Positions 7,229 through 14,351 of a stretch of DNA of 15,344 nt are shown piece after piece. Under the pieces are notes generated by a model that had not been told where the DNA came from, did no database searches, and saw only the letters and a program-made list of their open reading frames with translations. Numbering within the stretch: position 1 is the stretch's first letter; every line of letters starts with the position of its first letter. Source of the DNA: Lachnospiraceae bacterium UBA7054 (GTDB taxonomy: Bacteria; Bacillota; Clostridia; Lachnospirales; Lachnospiraceae); the NCBI GenBank assembly GCA_002492725.1, contig DLAF01000005.1, positions 1 through 15,344 of the forward strand. The letters are read 5' to 3'. The translations under genes and the position numbers were made by a program.

Positions 7229-7669
7229 ATGGATATCAAGGTAAATCAGGTGCAGCAGGCGCCGCAGATTGAGCAGCCTGTGCAGGCGCAGGAAACAGAC
7301 GGCAATTTCAAATTCACTCTCGTCAGCAGGATTGAGGAACAGGATTTGCAGAATGCCCTGGCAGGGATGATGGAGGAGATCACCAGGCAGGGGGATAAGC
7401 TGGCGAAACACCGCGATATCAAGGACATGAAACGCTATCGCGCACTGGTGAAGGACTTTTTAAATGAGGTTGTTAACCGTTCCCACGCCTTTGCCAGAGA
7501 GAATTTTCTGGATAGAAGAGGGCGTCACCGGGTATACGGAATCATCCGTCTGATTGATAAAAATCTGGATGAACTGGCGCAGGAGCTTGTGAAGGACGAG
7601 CAGGACAATCTTTCAATCCTGGAAAAGATCGGGGAGATCAGAGGGCTTTTGTTGGATATCTTTACGTGA
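7229..7669 (+). CDS. yaaR: YaaR family protein (DUF327)
   Basis: A 146-residue protein of the DUF327/YaaR family, whose exact biochemical role is unknown. The first 25 residues are Gln/Glu-rich and probably disordered (VNQVQQAPQIEQPVQAQE). The rest is helical, with family-like blocks at LVKDFLNEVVNRSHAF and RHRVYGIIRLIDKNLDELAQ. AGGGGG lies about four bases before the ATG at 7229. Its position directly before holB matches the B. subtilis order yaaR-holB-yaaT, which strongly supports the call. The stop overlaps a possible GTG start of the longer holB frame, but the better holB start is 50 bases further on. Confidence 0.88.
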   Translation: MDIKVNQVQQAPQIEQPVQAQETDGNFKFTLVSRIEEQDLQNALAGMMEEITRQGDKLAKHRDIKDMKRYRALVKDFLNEVVNRSHAFARENFLDRRGRHRVYGIIRLIDKNLDELAQELVKDEQDNLSILEKIGEIRGLLLDIFT

Positions 7670-7688
7670 GATTCACGGCGCGAGACAT

Positions 7689-7702
7689 CACAGTAAACTG
7701 TG
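7689..7702. promoter_or_regulatory. Short perfect inverted repeat before holB (possible operator or RNA hairpin)
   Basis: CACAGT at 7689-7694 and ACTGTG at 7697-7702 are perfect inverted repeats separated by AA. They lie in the yaaR-holB gap, just upstream of the GGGGGAGG ribosome-binding site (about 7707-7713). A two-base loop is too tight for a good RNA hairpin, so if functional it is more likely a binding site for a dimeric protein. Chance is a serious alternative. Confidence 0.2.
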
Positions 7703-7719
7703 TTGCGGGGGAGGTACAA

Positions 7720-8709
7720 ATGGCAAATTTTTCGGACATTGTAGGACAGGAAGAGTTAAAGCAGCACCTGCAGAAAGCGATTGAGACGGACAAGGTTTCT
7801 CACGCCTATATTATCAACGGGGAGCGCAATGCGGGTAAGGAATTTATTGCCCGTCTTTTTGCCATGACGCTGCAGTGTGAGAAAGGCGGCACGGAGCCTT
7901 GCGGGGAATGCCACTCCTGCAAGCAGGCGGCAAGCCGCAATCATCCTGACATTATCTATGTCAGCCATGAGAAACCAAATACCATCGGCGTGGAAGACAT
8001 CCGCGAACAGATCAACAATGACATCGGTATTAAACCATATAGCAGCCCGCGCAAGATTTACATTATGAACGAGGGCGAAAAGATGACGCCCCAGGCGCAG
8101 AATGCCCTGTTAAAAACATTGGAGGAACCGCCTGCCTACGCGGTGATCATGATCCTTACTTCCAATGTAGAGGAACTTCTGCCCACGATCATCAGCCGCT
8201 GTGTAGTCTTAAATATGAAGCCGGTGCCCGATGCGCAGGTAAAGAAATTTCTGATGGAGGAGCTTGCCGTTCCTGATTACAAGGCAAATATCTGCGTGGC
8301 GTTTGCCAGGGGAAACGTGGGTAAGGCGAAGCATCTGGCGAACAGTGAAGAGTTTGAGAAGGTCAAGGATGAAGCCATTTCGCTGGTGAAATATATCAAC
8401 GATATGGAAATCAACGAGATTGTGAAAGCCATTAAAAAGATAACGGAATACAGCCTGGATATCAATGACTATTTGGATATCCTTACAGTGTGGTATCGGG
8501 ATGTGCTCTTATATAAGGCCACGAAAGATATGAACAGCCTGATTTTCCGTCAGGAGATCCAGCAGATCAGAAAGGTGGGAGACAGAAGCACTTACGAGGG
8601 GATCGAGATCATTGTAAATGCGCTCGAACAGGCAAAGAGAAGGTTGGAGGCCAACGTGAATTTTGACTTGACGATGGAACTTTTGCTCCTGACGATCAAG
8701 GAAAATTAA
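7720..8709 (+). CDS. holB: DNA polymerase III subunit delta' (clamp-loader subunit)
   Basis: A 329-residue AAA+-fold protein. Residues 34-41 (GERNAGKE) are a degenerate P-loop lacking the Ser/Thr after Lys, as expected for a delta' subunit that does not hydrolyse ATP. Four cysteines (53, 61, 64, 67; C-x7-C-x2-C-x2-C) form the zinc-binding module shared with DnaX. TSN (about 147-149) is the sensor region and SRC (159-161) is the trigger-arginine motif that acts on the neighbouring DnaX ATP site. The length and lack of a tau-type C-terminus exclude DnaX. I chose ATG 7720, preceded by GGGGGAGG, over the GTG at 7666, which would add 18 unconserved residues. It lies between yaaR and yaaT as in Bacillus. 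Confidence 0.93.
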   Translation: MANFSDIVGQEELKQHLQKAIETDKVSHAYIINGERNAGKEFIARLFAMTLQCEKGGTEPCGECHSCKQAASRNHPDIIYVSHEKPNTIGVEDIREQINNDIGIKPYSSPRKIYIMNEGEKMTPQAQNALLKTLEEPPAYAVIMILTSNVEELLPTIISRCVVLNMKPVPDAQVKKFLMEELAVPDYKANICVAFARGNVGKAKHLANSEEFEKVKDEAISLVKYINDMEINEIVKAIKKITEYSLDINDYLDILTVWYRDVLLYKATKDMNSLIFRQEIQQIRKVGDRSTYEGIEIIVNALEQAKRRLEANVNFDLTMELLLLTIKEN

Positions 8710-8741
8710 AATGTGGTGAATAGATTGGAGGCAAAATTATT

Positions 8742-9764
8742 TTGGAAAAGGTAATAGGTGTGCGGTTTCGTACCGCCGGTAAAGTATATTATTTTGATCC
8801 CGCGGATCTGGAGATCAAAAAAAATGACCACGTGATCGTGGAGACTGCCAGGGGTATCGAGTACGGCACGGTGGTAAGTCCCCCGACCGAAGTGGAAGAC
8901 GACAAGGTGATACAGCCGCTGAAACCGGTCCTTCGGATCGCGAATCAGAAGGATGACGAGCAGGAGGCGGCAAACAAACGAAAAGAGAAGGAAGCGTTTA
9001 AGATTTGTCTGGAAAAGATCAGAGATCATGGTCTGCAGATGAAGCTGATTGACGCGGAATACACGTTTGATAACAATAAGGTGCTCTTTTATTTTACGGC
9101 GGACGGGCGTATTGATTTTAGAGAACTGGTAAAGGATTTGGCGTCGGTTTTTAAAACAAGGATTGAACTTCGCCAGATCGGTGTGCGGGACGAGACGAAA
9201 ATTTTAGGCGGTATCGGTATCTGCGGCAGGCCGCTTTGCTGTCATACGCATCTTTCCGATTTTGCGCCGGTGTCCATTAAGATGGCAAAAGAGCAGAACC
9301 TTTCCTTAAATCCGACCAAGATATCCGGTGTCTGCGGCAGGCTGATGTGCTGCTTAAAGAACGAAGAGGAGACTTACGAGGAACTTAACCGAAAGCTTCC
9401 CGGGGTAGGTGATTTTGTGACCACGGAAGACGGTTTAAAGGGTGAAGTACACAGTGTCAATGTGCTGCGGCAGCTGGTGAAAGTCGTGGTGGACGTGGGA
9501 GACGAAAAGGAGATTCAGGAATACCCTGCGGATCAGCTTCATTTCAAAAAGAGACATGGCAAAAAGAATAAAGCTGAGAATGAAGACGCTGAACTGAAAG
9601 AATTGGAAAACCTGGAGAAGCAGGATAGTGAAGGAGAAAAAGAGCATACCGAAAAAAAGAGGGAACATTCTGAGGGCAGAGGCAGAGGGCGTTTTGAAGG
9701 AAAAGGAAAAGAGCATTCCGAGGGCAGACCGAGAAATCGTTCTGAAAGAAAACGAGAGAATTGA
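8742..9764 (+). CDS. ricT: PSP1-domain stage 0 sporulation protein YaaT / RicT, with an extended charged tail
   Basis: A 340-residue protein. Residues 1-270 match YaaT/RicT, a member of the RicAFT (YlbF-YmcA-YaaT) complex that stimulates RNase Y-dependent RNA processing and affects sporulation, competence and biofilm formation in B. subtilis. The Fe-S cysteine clusters are intact: CGRPLCC (Cys161, 166, 167) and CGRLMCC (Cys198, 203, 204). Residues 270-340 form a Lys/Glu/Arg/Gly-rich tail containing a duplicated EHSEGR unit, making it clearly longer than the roughly 275-residue Bacillus protein. The start is TTG with GGAGG (8727-8731) ten bases upstream; an ATT codon just before the TTG is also in frame. 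The 3' end overlaps the methyltransferase frame. Confidence 0.9.
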   Translation: MEKVIGVRFRTAGKVYYFDPADLEIKKNDHVIVETARGIEYGTVVSPPTEVEDDKVIQPLKPVLRIANQKDDEQEAANKRKEKEAFKICLEKIRDHGLQMKLIDAEYTFDNNKVLFYFTADGRIDFRELVKDLASVFKTRIELRQIGVRDETKILGGIGICGRPLCCHTHLSDFAPVSIKMAKEQNLSLNPTKISGVCGRLMCCLKNEEETYEELNRKLPGVGDFVTTEDGLKGEVHSVNVLRQLVKVVVDVGDEKEIQEYPADQLHFKKRHGKKNKAENEDAELKELENLEKQDSEGEKEHTEKKREHSEGRGRGRFEGKGKEHSEGRPRNRSERKREN

Positions 9765-10467
9765 CGATCTGCAGAGAAACGGATACCGCATCATCCAGGA
9801 TCCGAAGCGTTTCTGTTTTGGGATGGATGCGGTGCTTCTCTCAGGGTTTGCGCAGGTGAAGGACGGGGCGAGCGTGTTGGATCTTGGAACCGGAACGGGC
9901 ATTATTCCGCTGCTTCTTGCGGCAAAAACAGGGGCAGCGCATCTGACGGGTTTAGAGATTCAAAAAGACAGCGCGGATATGGCCGGACGCAGTGTTTTGT
10001 TAAACGGTTTGGAAGATAAGATTACCATTGTGACAGGAGATATCAAAGAGGCAGGGGAGCTGTTTGCCGCTGCTTCTTTTGACGTTATTACCTGTAATCC
10101 TCCCTATATGATCGGGCAGCATGGCCTGAAAAATCCGACCGATGCAAAGGCAATTGCCCGCCATGAGATTTTTTGCACGCTGGAGGATGTGATCGCGCAG
10201 ACACAGAGATTACTTCGGCCCGGCGGGAAATTTTTTTTGGTGCACAGGCCCTTTCGGCTGGCGGAGATCATGACGGCGCTGCGGGCACACAAGCTGGAAC
10301 CGAAGCGAATGCGGCTGGTCTATCCCTTTGTGGATAAGGAGCCGAACATGGTGCTTTTGGAGGCGGTCAGAGGGGGCAGGGCGAGGATGACGGTGGAAAA
10401 GCCCCTGATCGTGTACAGCGAGCCGGGGGTGTATATGCCCGAGATTTACGAGGTGTATGGTTATTAA
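9628..10467 (+). CDS. tRNA1(Val) (adenine(37)-N6)-methyltransferase-like protein (TrmN6/YabB family)
   Basis: A class I SAM-dependent methyltransferase. VLDLGTGTGIIPL (motif around residues 83-95 of the long frame) is the SAM loop and NPPY (157-160) is the catalytic motif of N6-adenine methylases. The family's N-terminal block ENERIDDLQRNGYRIIQ and FCFGMDAVLL are present. Family members such as E. coli YfiC/TrmN6 methylate A37 of tRNA1(Val); B. subtilis YabB sits at the same locus. The start is uncertain: homologous proteins begin near residue 37 of this frame, yet the clear GTG is at 9628. A TTG at 9694 after GAGGGC, or CTG 9742, are alternatives. The long form overlaps yaaT by 137 bases within the 48-bp duplication. 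Confidence 0.85.
   Translation: MKEKKSIPKKRGNILRAEAEGVLKEKEKSIPRADREIVLKENERIDDLQRNGYRIIQDPKRFCFGMDAVLLSGFAQVKDGASVLDLGTGTGIIPLLLAAKTGAAHLTGLEIQKDSADMAGRSVLLNGLEDKITIVTGDIKEAGELFAAASFDVITCNPPYMIGQHGLKNPTDAKAIARHEIFCTLEDVIAQTQRLLRPGGKFFLVHRPFRLAEIMTALRAHKLEPKRMRLVYPFVDKEPNMVLLEAVRGGRARMTVEKPLIVYSEPGVYMPEIYEVYGY
9642..9758. repeat. 48-bp imperfect tandem duplication spanning the yaaT tail and the 5' end of the next gene
   Basis: Unit 1 (9663-9710) and unit 2 (9711-9758) are both 48 bases and align without gaps through blocks such as CATTCTGAGGGCAGA versus CATTCCGAGGGCAGA and TTTTGAAGGAAAA versus TTCTGAAAGAAAA. A partial copy (GAGCATACCG) starts at 9642. In the yaaT frame the units read EHSEGRGRGRFEGKGK and EHSEGRPRNRSERKRE. 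In the methyltransferase frame they read NILRAEAEGVLKEKEK and SIPRADREIVLKENER, so VLKE is duplicated just before the conserved NERIDDLQ start. The 48-base unit keeps both frames open. Confidence 0.75.
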
Positions 10468-10573
10468 GCTGTCTGTTGTTGTGAAAGCGGAAATCGTAGG
10501 CAGTACTGTATGACTGTTTGGAGCATTGGCGGACAGGGGATGGCAGTTAGTGATACGAAGGAAGAAGGTTCAG

Positions 10574-12022
10574 ATGGTGTATGGGGTTGGCATGGGAGAG
10601 CGCGGAGATAGAAATATCCGTATCGGGAAATGGCTGCGCATTGTCTTTGTTGTATCAGTAATCGCTATCCTGAACTTCGGCTGCGGTGATGCGGCACAGG
10701 AAGCGATGACAGAACTGCCGGCTGCGATGGACGCGGCGCAGGAAGCCATGACTGACAGATCGGCCGAAGCGGATGCGGCGCAGGAAGCCACGACAGACAG
10801 ATTGAACGATGTGAATGCAGTGACAGAGGAACAGGCCGGGCAGCCGCAGAAAAGTATTTCCGATAATGAGCTGTCGGATGAAAATGACGGCGGGGAAGAA
10901 AGGGATGAGGTGCAGCAGATTCCGCGTCCGGAGCCTGTAAAAGTTAAGGGGATTTATGTCAGCGGCCCGGTGGCGGGGATCGACAAGATGGATGAGCTGA
11001 TCGATCTGGTAGACAGTACGGAATTAAACGCCATGGTGATCGACGTCAAGAATGACGAGGGAAAGGTGACTTATAAAATGCAATCCGACTCGGTGCAGGA
11101 ATTGGAGACATCCGTCCGCTATATTCCGGACATCAGCGCACTCGTGGAGAAATGTAAGCAAAAGGATATTTACCTGATTGCCAGGATTGTGGCTTTTCGC
11201 GATCCTTGTCTGGCGGAGAAAAAGCCGGAGTGGGCGGTGCATACGAAAGGTGGAGAGATTTTTCGCGATCAAAACGGGATGGCTTGGATCAATCCGTATG
11301 AGCGGGAAGTTTGGGATTATCTGGTGGAAGTTGCTTCGCAGGCAGCGGCGGACGGCTTTGATGAAGTCCAGTTTGATTATATTCGCTTTTCGACCGATTT
11401 AGGAGCAGAGGAAGTGGATTACGGGCCGCAGGCTGCCGAAACGGATAAAGTGGAGATCATTACCCAATTTACGGAATATTTGTATGAGAAACTGGTGCCT
11501 CAGGGCGTATATGTGGCGGCGGATGTGTTCGGCACGGTGATCGACAATAAGACGGACCAAAAGATTGTGGGACAGGAATATACCGCGATGGCACAGCATT
11601 TGGATTATATCTGTCCTATGGTGTATCCTTCTCATTATCATAACGGCGCATACGGACTTGAAGTGCCCGATGCAGACCCTTATGCAACCGTATATGCGGC
11701 GGCTTCTTCCTCAGCACGTGAGCTGGAGACGGTGCCGGAAGAGAAGCGCGCTCATGTGCGATTGTGGCTGCAGAGTTTTACGGCGGGCTGGATTCAGGGT
11801 CATATCAGTTACGGGCCGCAGCAGATTCGGGAGCAGATCAAAGGCGTTTATGATGCAGGCTATGAGGAGTGGATTCTCTGGAATGCGGCTGTTAATTATC
11901 AGCCTGACGCGCTGCTTGCGGCGGAGGAAACAGCAGGAGCAGACGCAGGAGCGGAAACAGAGGCAGATTCGGGAGCAGGCATAGAAGAGCAAACGGGGGC
12001 AGAAGCGGAAACAGCAGAATAA
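10574..12022 (+). CDS. Secreted putative glycoside hydrolase (DUF4015 / PF13200-like)
   Basis: A 482-residue exported protein. A basic N-terminus and hydrophobic segment (about 20-36, WLRIVFVVSVIAILNFGCG) form a signal peptide or membrane anchor; the Cys after Gly hints at a lipoprotein, but Asn at -3 is atypical for a lipobox. Residues 38-120 are a low-complexity acidic linker starting with three 14-residue repeats. The catalytic-like domain runs from about 123 (VKGIYVSGP) to 445, with NAMVIDVKNDEGKVTY, GFDEVQFDYIRF, DVFG, ICPMVYPSHY and WLQSFTAGW, typical of the DUF4015 TIM-barrel family. Its substrate is unknown; a cell-wall or matrix glycan is likely. The tail is Ala/Glu-rich. ATG 10574 follows GAAGG; a TTG at 10526 is a weaker alternative. 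It interrupts the usual yabB-rsmI spacing. Confidence 0.8.
   Translation: MVYGVGMGERGDRNIRIGKWLRIVFVVSVIAILNFGCGDAAQEAMTELPAAMDAAQEAMTDRSAEADAAQEATTDRLNDVNAVTEEQAGQPQKSISDNELSDENDGGEERDEVQQIPRPEPVKVKGIYVSGPVAGIDKMDELIDLVDSTELNAMVIDVKNDEGKVTYKMQSDSVQELETSVRYIPDISALVEKCKQKDIYLIARIVAFRDPCLAEKKPEWAVHTKGGEIFRDQNGMAWINPYEREVWDYLVEVASQAAADGFDEVQFDYIRFSTDLGAEEVDYGPQAAETDKVEIITQFTEYLYEKLVPQGVYVAADVFGTVIDNKTDQKIVGQEYTAMAQHLDYICPMVYPSHYHNGAYGLEVPDADPYATVYAAASSSARELETVPEEKRAHVRLWLQSFTAGWIQGHISYGPQQIREQIKGVYDAGYEEWILWNAAVNYQPDALLAAEETAGADAGAETEADSGAGIEEQTGAEAETAE
10688..10813 (+). repeat. Three tandem 42-bp (14-residue) repeats in the hydrolase linker
   Basis: Units start at 10688, 10730 and 10772 and encode DAAQEAMTELPAAM, DAAQEAMTDRSAEA and DAAQEATTDRLNDV. 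The first half of each unit (GCGGC-CAGGAAGC) is nearly invariant in DNA, while the second half has diverged. This indicates recent tandem duplication of a flexible linker just after the export signal; copy number may vary between strains. Confidence 0.85.
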
Positions 12023-12037
12023 ATAAGGAGAAAGTGT

Positions 12038-12892
12038 ATGTCGGGAATGTTATATCTGTGTGCGACACCCATCGGCAATCTGGGCGATATGACGCCCCGG
12101 GTGCGACAGACGCTTGAGAGCGTGGATTTGATCGCGGCGGAGGATACGCGCAACAGCTTAAAGCTCCTTACCCATTTTGAGATCAGAACTGCGATGACAA
12201 GCTATCACGAGTATAATAAAGTGGAGAAGGCGGACTACCTGGTGGAACAGATGCGGCAGGGAAAAGACGTGGCGCTTATCACGGATGCGGGAACGCCTGC
12301 CATTTCCGATCCGGGTGAGGTGCTGGTTGCGAAGTGTCAGGAGGCGGGGATTCCCGTCACTTCCCTGCCGGGGCCCGCGGCATGTATCACGGCCTTGACG
12401 CTTTCAGGGCTTTCCACCAGACGCTTCTGTTTTGAGGGCTTTCTTCCCGCCGATAAAAAGGAAAAGGAAGAGATCCTTTCGGAACTGAAGGAGGAGTCAC
12501 GCACGATTCTCCTTTACGAGGCGCCCCATCATCTTCTGCGCACTTTGAAGGAACTGTATGAGACGCTCGGCGATCGCAGGATCACCCTCTGCAGGGAATT
12601 GACAAAGAAGTTTGAGACAGTGCTTCCGATGACGCTGAAAGAGGCCGTTTCCCGATATGAGAGCGAAGAGCCGCGCGGGGAGTATGTGCTGGTGGTGGAA
12701 GGGAAAAGTTTACGCCAAAAGAAGGAGGAGCGGCAGGCGTCATGGCAGGACATGATCATCGAGGAGCATATGGCGCTTTATCAGGCGGAAGGCATGGATG
12801 AAAAAGCCGCGATGAAGCAGGTGGCGAAAGACCGCGGCGTGCCGAAGAGAGATATTTATGCTGTTATTCATGGGTCTCATAAGATGAACTGA
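12038..12892 (+). CDS. rsmI: 16S rRNA (cytidine(1402)-2'-O)-methyltransferase RsmI
   Basis: A 284-residue protein with the full tetrapyrrole-methylase-type fold of RsmI, which puts the 2'-O-methyl on C1402 in the ribosomal decoding centre using SAM. Visible signatures are ATPIGNLGD (9-17), AEDTRNS (34-40), TDAGTPAISDPG (82-93), PGPAA (111-115) and FEGFLP (about 132-137), followed by the C-terminal helical domain ending in a short Arg/Lys-rich tail. Length is typical for the family. AAGGAG lies about nine bases before the ATG, and the gap from the hydrolase gene is 15 bases. It is the last plus-strand gene, matching the position of yabC in the Bacillus cluster, and converges with the minus-strand merR gene 19 bases away. 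Confidence 0.95.
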   Translation: MSGMLYLCATPIGNLGDMTPRVRQTLESVDLIAAEDTRNSLKLLTHFEIRTAMTSYHEYNKVEKADYLVEQMRQGKDVALITDAGTPAISDPGEVLVAKCQEAGIPVTSLPGPAACITALTLSGLSTRRFCFEGFLPADKKEKEEILSELKEESRTILLYEAPHHLLRTLKELYETLGDRRITLCRELTKKFETVLPMTLKEAVSRYESEEPRGEYVLVVEGKSLRQKKEERQASWQDMIIEEHMALYQAEGMDEKAAMKQVAKDRGVPKRDIYAVIHGSHKMN

Positions 12893-12915
12893 AAGGACGA
12901 ACCGTATCCTTTTAT
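12892..12915. terminator. Possible weak bidirectional terminator between rsmI and merR
   Basis: The 19-base gap between convergent genes can fold as AAAGG with ACG, loop AAC, CGT, a two-base bulge and CCTTT, followed by T residues. Both strands would show A/T-rich flanks, as expected for a shared terminator. The stem is short and bulged, so confidence is low. Confidence 0.3.
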
Positions 12916-13382
12916 AACCACAATGCTTCGCTTAAAGCCTTCTGTGCTCTGATATCTTCAAGGCATACCATCTTTACCAACAGCCATGCCCGCTCGTCTT
13001 CCGTCATGTCCGTAATGTTTTGTGCTGCGTGGGAGTTTTGCACATTTTTAATAATCTCGCTCAGGCATTCCTCTTTGTATCTGGCGGATTCCAAGGCTTC
13101 CTGCCATGCCTGTCGTTTCTTTTCCAGCATTTTAAGAAGTGGTGCCTTCGCAGTCTTCCCGTCAATAATCGTTTTAATCTCATCGAGGGAAAAACCGAAT
13201 GCTTTTAATTCCAACAATGCATTTAACTGCTGCACTTGTTCTGCAGAATAGTAGCGATACCCGTTAGCGGCGTCTACTTTCACCGGTTTTATAATGCCTT
13301 TCTTTTCATATAAACGCATTGCTTTTCTGGAAACGCCAAAAAAATCCGCAATCTCTCCGATCATCATAAGGTCGTTTTTCAT
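12912..13382 (-). CDS. MerR-family transcriptional regulator
   Basis: A 156-residue regulator. The N-terminal winged helix-turn-helix reads MMIGEIADFFGVSRKAMRLYEKKGIIKP and continues to NGYRYYSAEQVQQLNALLELKAFGFSLDEIK, the classical MerR DNA-binding domain. A long helix at about 85-115 (LLKMLEKKRQAWQEALESARY) is the dimerisation coiled coil. The C-terminal part is short, without metal-binding cysteines or a GyrI-like ligand domain, so the inducer is unknown. I chose the ATG at 13382 because GGAGGA lies five bases upstream; the first in-frame ATG (13394) would overlap that site. It is the last gene of the ABC operon, 15 bases after the permease stop, and probably controls that operon. Confidence 0.9.
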   Translation of the reverse strand: MKNDLMMIGEIADFFGVSRKAMRLYEKKGIIKPVKVDAANGYRYYSAEQVQQLNALLELKAFGFSLDEIKTIIDGKTAKAPLLKMLEKKRQAWQEALESARYKEECLSEIIKNVQNSHAAQNITDMTEDERAWLLVKMVCLEDIRAQKALSEALWL

Positions 13383-13397
13383 ATATTCCTCCATTTT

Positions 13398-14351
13398 CTA
13401 TTCTTCCAAAGTATCATGGATTCTTTGGATACAAACGGAATTTATGTTCAGGTTATTTAAGCAAGTTAGGAGCATAAACATTCCGGATAAAGCAGCCCCC
13501 CTGACCTGAAAGCAATAAACGACATCCGAAAACGCCATGGATCCATGTTCGATCAACCGGAATCCTACAAACAGAATCATAAGATATCCGCCAATCCCGA
13601 ATAACCGCATACTCACATCGCCGATCGCCCTTCTCACATGCAATTTCACATTGATTTTCATGAGGTTTCTGCTGCTCTTTGCACAGTTTTTCATCATCAA
13701 TTCTGCGGCATCATATAACACAATTGTTTCTGCGTCTGTCAGTAACGGCTGGATCGCGGAAGTATTGTCTGACAAAGCGTTTTGAGATGCTTCTTTTAAT
13801 CTTGGAATGGAGGTAAGCACAATCACATAATGGATAACGAGCGGTGGGATTGCAAACAGCCAAGTAATTCCTAAAAAAAGTATACTACTTCTGTGCAGTA
13901 AAAGACAGGATAACAGGATATTGATAATGGCGGTTGCCAGGTGCGGAAGATTCAGCGGACCGTTCATCATTGTTAACGCCGCCTGTATATCGCTGTTTAG
14001 TCGGGTGATCCATTCACCGCTGTAACGGCTGTTTATTCGTTTGAGTGGCAGGCTTAGCACTTTATCAAACATTTTTTTAACGAGCCGGATTTCTGTTTTT
14101 GAAGAAAAGACAGCGTATTTCGCCCATATCATGCCATTATAGAAAAACAGCAGCGCGCACAGCAAACCGTATTCGATGCATCGGTTCAAGAGCGCGTCGG
14201 CATGATCCGTCTCCAAACAGCCAAAGACAGAACGCATCAAATTTGCACACAGCCATGTCATAAGAGCATCGAATGGTGATCGCAGCAAAAGTAAAAAAAT
14301 ATATTTGCGCCAAACGCCCATTTTTTTGAGTAATCTTCTAAGAGCGCTCAT
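13398..14351 (-). CDS. ABC exporter membrane domain without attached ATPase
   Basis: A 317-residue protein consisting of a type I ABC-exporter transmembrane domain with about six helices (near 17-40, 60-82, 133-153, 157-180, 249-267 and 285-300). SGEWITRLNSDI (111-122) is the usual cytoplasmic-loop signature of this domain. The protein stops at IQRIHDTLEE, exactly where the linker to a nucleotide-binding domain begins in fused half-transporters, and only 15 bases separate it from merR, so no ATPase follows. It presumably pairs with the ATPase encoded upstream, with which it shares an ATGA stop/start overlap. Substrates of such exporters range from drugs to peptides and lipids; nothing here indicates which. 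Confidence 0.8.
   Translation of the reverse strand: MSALRRLLKKMGVWRKYIFLLLLRSPFDALMTWLCANLMRSVFGCLETDHADALLNRCIEYGLLCALLFFYNGMIWAKYAVFSSKTEIRLVKKMFDKVLSLPLKRINSRYSGEWITRLNSDIQAALTMMNGPLNLPHLATAIINILLSCLLLHRSSILFLGITWLFAIPPLVIHYVIVLTSIPRLKEASQNALSDNTSAIQPLLTDAETIVLYDAAELMMKNCAKSSRNLMKINVKLHVRRAIGDVSMRLFGIGGYLMILFVGFRLIEHGSMAFSDVVYCFQVRGAALSGMFMLLTCLNNLNINSVCIQRIHDTLEE

Noticed and set aside
6875..7411. Minus-strand open frame of 178 codons across the decarboxylase-yaaR junction
   Set aside because: It overlaps two well-supported plus-strand genes, is Arg/Leu/Pro-rich without recognisable motifs, and has no convincing start signal.
7720..8709. Possibility that the clamp-loader gene is dnaX
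   Set aside because: The P-loop lacks Ser/Thr after Lys, the protein has only 329 residues, and gene context between yaaR and yaaT points to holB.
10501..10508. CAGTACTG palindrome in the gap before the hydrolase gene
   Set aside because: An eight-base palindrome is common by chance and there are no flanking arms or promoter elements around it.
11328..11340. A 13-base match (AAGTTGCTTCGCA) to hairpin 1 of the palindromic element at 4934-4990
   Set aside because: The match lacks the second arm of the hairpin and encodes a V-A-S-Q stretch in a conserved part of the hydrolase domain, so it is most likely coincidence.
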